Source: Elmis aenea
Taxonomy: Eukaryota; Arthropoda; Insecta; Coleoptera; Elmidae
Reading direction: 5' to 3'
NCBI GenBank assembly: GCA_947652605.1
Contig: OX393576.1
Coordinates: 63,526,966-63,590,965 of the forward strand
DNA: 64,000 nt
Position 1 is the first letter of the stretch; each line of letters begins with the position of its first letter. The notes beneath the pieces are model-generated. The model saw only the letters and a list, made by a program, of their open reading frames with translations, did no database searches and was not told the origin of the DNA. Of this stretch, positions 59,548 to 64,000 are shown piece by piece. The translations under genes were made by a program, and so were the position numbers.

Positions 59548-60519
59548 TGCATTATGTACAGCATCGGCAAGCGGTAAACCTAAAGAAAGTATCACCATGG
59601 GGCAAAACAATTGCACTTGATGATTTACGTAACTTGCATTGAATATGTCTAGAGTTCCATCCATGCCGGCTTTTAGCATAATAAAAATATTCATTACCAT
59701 CATTACCATATTTAGTAAAAACCATATTATCGTAAAAGGGTTTATACAACAAAGGGCCGACCGATAATCTTGGTAAACAGCAGCATGAGTTCTTAGTGCT
59801 TTCGATAGTTCTTTATTAAGCAGATAAAATTTGCCCATTAGGGGGTGCTTTAATTTGCGTTTCAATTGTTCTTGAAGATTAATATGACACCCTTTAGTAA
59901 TTGTTGAATAAGTAGGGGGTTCTATTAAGAACTTACAAGTCAAAGCTAGGTCATGATATAGACACCAAACAGTTACAATTTCATCGAAATAGTCCCAGCC
60001 TGAAATAGGTTTTGCCGTAACTAATAAAAAATACGAATAAATAAATAAAAGGCTTAGAATTAAAACTGATATAGACCAACAACAAATCCTTATGGTCTTA
60101 ACATAACTTTTAGAAAGAAGGGGTTTAGTGCCAGGAACATGATAAGCAGTTGGTAACGCAATGATACTGTCGTATGTTCGTTTAAAAATCGCTCTCCGAA
60201 GGCACGGAATGAGAATGTACACAATTATTTTAAATTTATGTATAACATTTGTAATCGACTGAATTATAATAACAGCTTTATCCGACTTGGTCAGCTTCAT
60301 AGCTTTCAAAAAACATCGTATTAATCCAATTCCAATAAAAACAAAATTTGCGAAAGCAACTAATAAAATATGCTTGAAAACTCTCGAAGAACAAGGGGTT
60401 CTTTTACTATGGGTGCATTTTAACAGCACAGGTGAATGTGCTACAGGTACACCCAGAAGTATTATTGGTGTAAGTAAGCAAGATAGACAATTAAAAGCAA
60501 CTTTATTTTCTTTAACCAT
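59548..60519 (-). CDS. Insect gustatory receptor (7tm_7 family), main exon
   Basis: A 324-codon exon from ATG (60519) to a good donor (GCA/GTAAGT, intron starting at 59547, phase 0). The peptide has hydrophobic segments at about 10-28, 50-70, 83-107, 143-168, 258-283 and 303-318. Between the fourth and fifth of these lies the family-typical hydrophilic stretch (FYLLNKELSKALRTHAAVYQ, about 231-250) followed by INPFTIIWFLL. This layout is that of insect gustatory receptors, which act as ligand-gated cation channels in chemosensory neurons, with intracellular N-termini. The last transmembrane helix and its TYxxxxxQF motif must be in one or two downstream exons, which I could not place securely (candidate at 56583-56759). 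No frame damage is seen in this exon. Small single-copy gene; ligand unknown; no symbol assigned. Confidence 0.85.
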
Positions 60520-60909
60520 ATTTAAATCAACTGTGTAAGTCTACAATCAGAATGTCGTACTGCTTGCTTATGCCTATTGTGCCTATGGTAATTAAATTGT
60601 AACAAATCAAAATTTATATTTTATTATTCATATTTATGAACGCAAAGTTATTACATTAGTATAATGCATAGATAAAGCCAAGTCATGCAATACTGTAATC
60701 CATATCGAATCAATCAAGTTTCTGTGAATATATTTTTTATATATTGTTTATTGAAGTCCACGAAATTACTGATTTTCTGGCTTGATAACAACAGCACAAA
60801 ATTAAAGCTGTATAAACTGACAATCAATTATTTACTTAGGTTAATAAACCATTTAATTAGAAAAAAGGGCAATTTCAACATTTTATAATAACAAGTAATC
60901 GATCATACT
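60520..60909. other. Upstream region of the gustatory receptor
   Basis: AT-rich. It probably contains the receptor's promoter, but no TATA or other element was singled out. The plus-strand frame at 60685-60888 is not recognisable. Confidence 0.35.
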
Positions 60910-61326
60910 ACCAGGGGTAGTGTTTGTTCTCGAGAATTCTTTCTCGAGAATTCTTTCTCGAGAAATTTTCGAGAAAATTTTTTTTTTTATTTCTGATTGC
61001 TCGAGAAATTAAGTTTTTTCTAGAGAAAAAAAATTAAAAAATTTGTTTTTTTTTTCGTTCAAGTGAAACAGTGTAAATGACATAAATAAAACTATTAAGC
61101 AAGAATTTAATATATTTCAATCATCCGGTACAAGAAGTCTAGAGTTAGAACTACTCAGGAATGCTTTATCCACAATAAAGCCTACATCGACACAAAACGA
61201 ACGAATTTTTTTTGTTGCAACGATTTTCTGGCAAAAAAAAGAAATAGATTGTCTAGTACTTCTTTAAATGCTCTGTTTTTTAAAAAAATATTTTAAATTT
61301 GTACAATGAAAACATTTAATTTTGAT

Positions 61327-62716
61327 TATAAGGGTGAGTCATTATAGTGGCGGATCGGTCGATTGTGGCTAAACGGTTTGAGATATAAAGTTGATTCAAA
61401 CGGTATTCCATACAGTTTTTTCTTCCGAACACGATAAAAATATTTTGAAATATACAGGATGAGTCACATCGAGATAAAATAGTACAGGTTTTTATGCGGC
61501 CTTGTCACTAAAAAAAAAATAATTTTCAAAATTTTTCAAGGTTTTAAGTCTTTATTTAAAAAATTCTCCTGAAGTGATTTTTCGAAGCACAGAGTTGTAA
61601 TTTGGTAAGGACATGCAGAAAACATTGCTCTACTAGCTCAATACGAAAAAGTTTCAATCACGCATACAGGGTGTTCATAAATAGGTGGCAACTTTCCTGA
61701 TTTCCAAAAGCTCGTAATTCAATTTTTTCAAATGCAAACCCCTGTATTTTCTTATGTCATCGAATTCATCTTTAAGAGAGCTTCATTTTTTGTTAAGTAT
61801 GTCCTATACCCAAAACTCATACTTTTTGAGATATTCGACATTTGTTTTTTCTAATCGTTATTAAAGCAAATAGGATGCCGTGGAAATCGAAAAAGCTGAC
61901 TGTTCACTTCACTAACGCCAAAAACTTGTCATTTATTTCTTGAATTATAGCATTTCCACAATAAATTTCACTTTACAAGAGCAAATTGATATGGTTTATT
62001 GCTTGAGAGAAGGCGAAAGAAATCCTTTGCTGGCGGCAAGGATTTACGCACATTTTGATTAATATGCACTTATAGGCTAACTAGTTTATTCAATTTCATA
62101 TAGCAATGATTTTTTTTAGGTTCTATTATTTTATTTACAGAATTTATTTAATTTTTTTTTTGTGGTTTCAACAAATAATTTGTCTTTCATTTTCCATTTT
62201 TCTTCGCGCTTCCTTTAAGGTTTAGAAACACTAGTAAAGTTCATAACAATAATAAAATTGATTAGGTTTCCAATTTATTTATTGCTTATAAGTGAGTCCA
62301 CAAGACTAAGTATCTACCTACTATTAGTAATTAAATACACGAAACGGTGAATAAACCATGTCAAATTTGCTCTTGTGAAGTGAAATTAATTGTGGAAATG
62401 CTATAGTTCAAGAAATAAATGACAAGGTTAGTGAAGTGAACAGTCAGTTTTTTTTTCACGGCATCCTATTTGCTTTAATAATGATTAGAAGAAAAGCTAA
62501 AATGAAGGCGGTCAAGAATATTAAATAAAAAATGGGGTGTTGCATTTGAACTATAAAAGTTGTTATTGGTTCCAGAGAGGTGACTCACCCTGTATATTTC
62601 AAAATATTTTTATCGTGTTCGGAAGAAAAAACTATGAATACCGTTTGAATCAACTTTATATCTCAAACCGTTTAGCGACAATCGACCGATCCGCCACTAA
62701 TGACTCACCCTGTATA
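61327..62716. mobile_element. Nested foldback element with layered TACAGGRTGAGTCA ends
   Basis: Outer ends tataagggtgagtcattata and (reverse) taatgactcaccctgtata bound arms of about 125 bases (ggcggatcggtcgattgt, gtttgagatataaagttga, tcgtgttcggaag). Immediately inside, a second pair tatacaggatgagtcac (61451) and gtgactcaccctgtatat (to 62596) is placed symmetrically. A third layer includes agggtgttcataaatagg (61677) and the pair caaacccctgta/ggggtgttgcatttg. Pairing resumes around atgccgtggaaatcg and agctgactgttcacttcac up to a central loop. The structure parallels 52146-53669. Confidence 0.85.
61967..62062 (+). pseudogene. DUF4817-like helix-turn-helix fragment in the foldback loop
   Basis: A frame of 31 codons reads FTLQEQIDMVYCLREGERNP followed by LLAARIYAHFD and a TAA. 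This matches from memory the start of the DUF4817 helix-turn-helix domain (FT..E..DM....GEA..N...AARIYA), found at the N-terminus of many insect transposon proteins. It occupies the non-paired centre of the foldback and is the only coding sequence in it. It is too short to function and has probably been left behind from an autonomous relative. Confidence 0.65.
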
Positions 62717-63101
62717 TGTTTAAGTTTTAGGTGATTCATAATGTTTAGAATAATAATGTTTAATTAAAATCACTTTCGGTTATAATCTTCTATAAAATAA
62801 TATACTTATTAATGAAATCCAAGTTTTGACGTTATAAATAATAAATCAAAAACAAATTTCTGATGAATTTTAAATTTAATTTATTACGTGCCGGTCCAAG
62901 ATGTGTTAAAATAATAAGTAAAATATATGAATTTAATATTAAAGAGTGATAATCATTGTTATATCTCTTTTTAAACTTAATTTAAGCGGGTAAATGTAAA
63001 TTTATATATTAGACTCGAGAATTCTCGAGAATTGAGAAATTTATTTCTTATTTCTCGAGAAATGAAAACTATCGAGTAATCTTAAACAATAACCAGGGGT
63101 A

Positions 63102-63956
63102 ACTGAGTTCTAGTATACCCCCTTGTTTCTTTAAATTTGATTTTAGATAAATGAAATCTTAGACATACAGAGTGTGTTTTAACACCAAATGTTCAATATT
63201 GCCAACCGTGAGTACATAATATTATTTTAAAGAGTGATATTGTTTATTGTTTTTAATCAGTTCGCATATTTTGACTATGTTACGTTAGGCAGATTATAAA
63301 ACGCCCAAACATAAGCAGGCATACGAGATATGTGTTCAGCCACTTGCATTCTGCCGTCATTTTATAATATGTCTAGTCAAAATGTGAGTAAATTTTAATT
63401 TGCTCGTTTTGCCAGCCTTTTGTAAAATGCCCAGGCGTTTTATTTTACATTATGCCTACGACATATGCATATTACTGGGTTAATCTCTTAAGCAACTTCT
63501 TAAATAACAGAAATTTGCGTGTAATTTCTGCACATGTATATTCATAATTTAACCTGATTCAGTATAACAAATTAATTTCGAAACCATTACTGCTGTAGCT
63601 TGTACCAAACTTGTTTTAAAATCTCCGTAAGCGTTAAAGGTTTTTGGCTAATGGAAAATTAATGTTCTGTATAGAGAGCTGAAGCGGTATCAAGGGGGAT
63701 TTGAAATTGCTAAATGATAATAATTAAAAGTAAATTAATATTACCTCTATGCTCAGATTAAAATTGGTGTAATCACAGATGTGAAGACTGATTCACTTCA
63801 CTCGATTTATTGTCGAAATGATTGGATACACTTGTAAAATTTTATTCGATTGGTTATCTCTTTTATTTTACTACAAATCTTTGCCACTAAGATATTATTT
63901 AAATATTGCGTGATGTTACTTTAATTTTTTGGGGTAATAGACAAATAAGTTTATTA
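63102..63956. other. AT-rich sequence, nothing recognised
   Basis: The words gcagattataaaacgccc (about 63289) and cagccttttgtaaaatgccc (about 63413) are weakly similar. No gene or element pair was supported. Confidence 0.35.
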
Positions 63957-64000
63957 TACAGGGTGATTTATTGGGACCGGGCATTAAAAATATATGAAGA
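63957..64000 (+). mobile_element. Left end of another 52146-type foldback, cut by the window edge
   Basis: tacagggtgatttattggga followed by ccgggcattaaaaatatatg matches the outer arm of the 52146-53669 element (in fact closest to the reverse complement of its right end). The rest lies outside the window. Confidence 0.75.

Larger units (their letters stand above)
60918..63091. mobile_element. hAT-type element with CTCGAGAA clusters, host of a nested foldback
   Basis: Flanked by a perfect direct repeat accagggg (60910-60917 and 63092-63099), an 8-bp duplication as in hAT. Ends tagtgtttgttc and, reverse complemented, tattgtttaaga are inverted. Just inside each end lies a cluster of ctcgagaa/ttctcgag words (60928-61015 on the left, 63014-63078 on the right), a subterminal motif array that could serve as transposase binding sites. 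No transposase gene of its own is seen. The interior is largely occupied by the nested foldback. Confidence 0.8.

Overview
The window is AT-rich, intron-bearing DNA from an insect. A beetle is my best guess. It contains a zona pellucida (ZP) membrane protein gene with GT-AG introns, an insect-type gustatory receptor gene, RTE-like LINE remnants, mariner and hAT transposons, and very many inverted-repeat elements ending in the CACCCTGTATA motif. No prokaryotic signals, CRISPR array, rRNA or tRNA gene were seen. Species cannot be determined from the window alone.

Layout. 1-1.9 kb: a complete but dead mariner (TA duplication, inverted ends, third catalytic Asp changed to Asn). 4.1-21.1 kb: one plus-strand gene, with a probable 58-nt 5' UTR exon at 4157-4214, four coding exons between 15403 and 20644, and poly(A) signals. 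It encodes a signal peptide, the N-terminal half of a ZP domain, one transmembrane segment and a 760-residue cytoplasmic tail carrying four related (F/W)-D/N-V/I-x-I/V-R/K motifs. Its introns hold a 740-bp hairpin element, a LINE remnant and a 1.2-kb hAT-like element. 22.2-24.6 kb: a hAT MITE and two more LINE remnants. 25.0-25.2 kb: a GC-rich segment ending in a good splice donor. It may be the first exon of a gene whose next exon I can see only at 53918-54089, which would imply a 28.7-kb intron.

25.2-53.9 kb is almost entirely repetitive. It contains a 1.5-kb palindrome (26.1-27.6 kb), a 3.9-kb tandem array with a 613-bp higher-order period (29.4-33.3 kb), a TA-flanked Tc1/mariner/pogo-type element (36.3-37.5 kb), foldback elements with GCGCAAAAGTATGG-type ends (41.8-43.6 and 47.4-48.1 kb, with a third copy at 58.7-59.5 kb), a degenerate ZBED/Charlie-like hAT (49.2-50.8 kb), and a palindrome-within-palindrome (52.1-53.7 kb).

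54-64 kb: GC-rich MITEs, a gustatory receptor gene on the minus strand (59548-60519, last exon or exons uncertain), and a hAT-type element (60918-63091) that has swallowed a nested foldback. The centre of that foldback encodes a DUF4817-like helix-turn-helix fragment.

The genes show no common pathway. The ZP protein is expected at the apical or cuticular surface of epithelial cells and the receptor in chemosensory neurons. The most unusual content is the family of nested, symmetrical foldback elements and the satellite array apparently built from one of them. All identities rest on reading the sequence; no database search was run.
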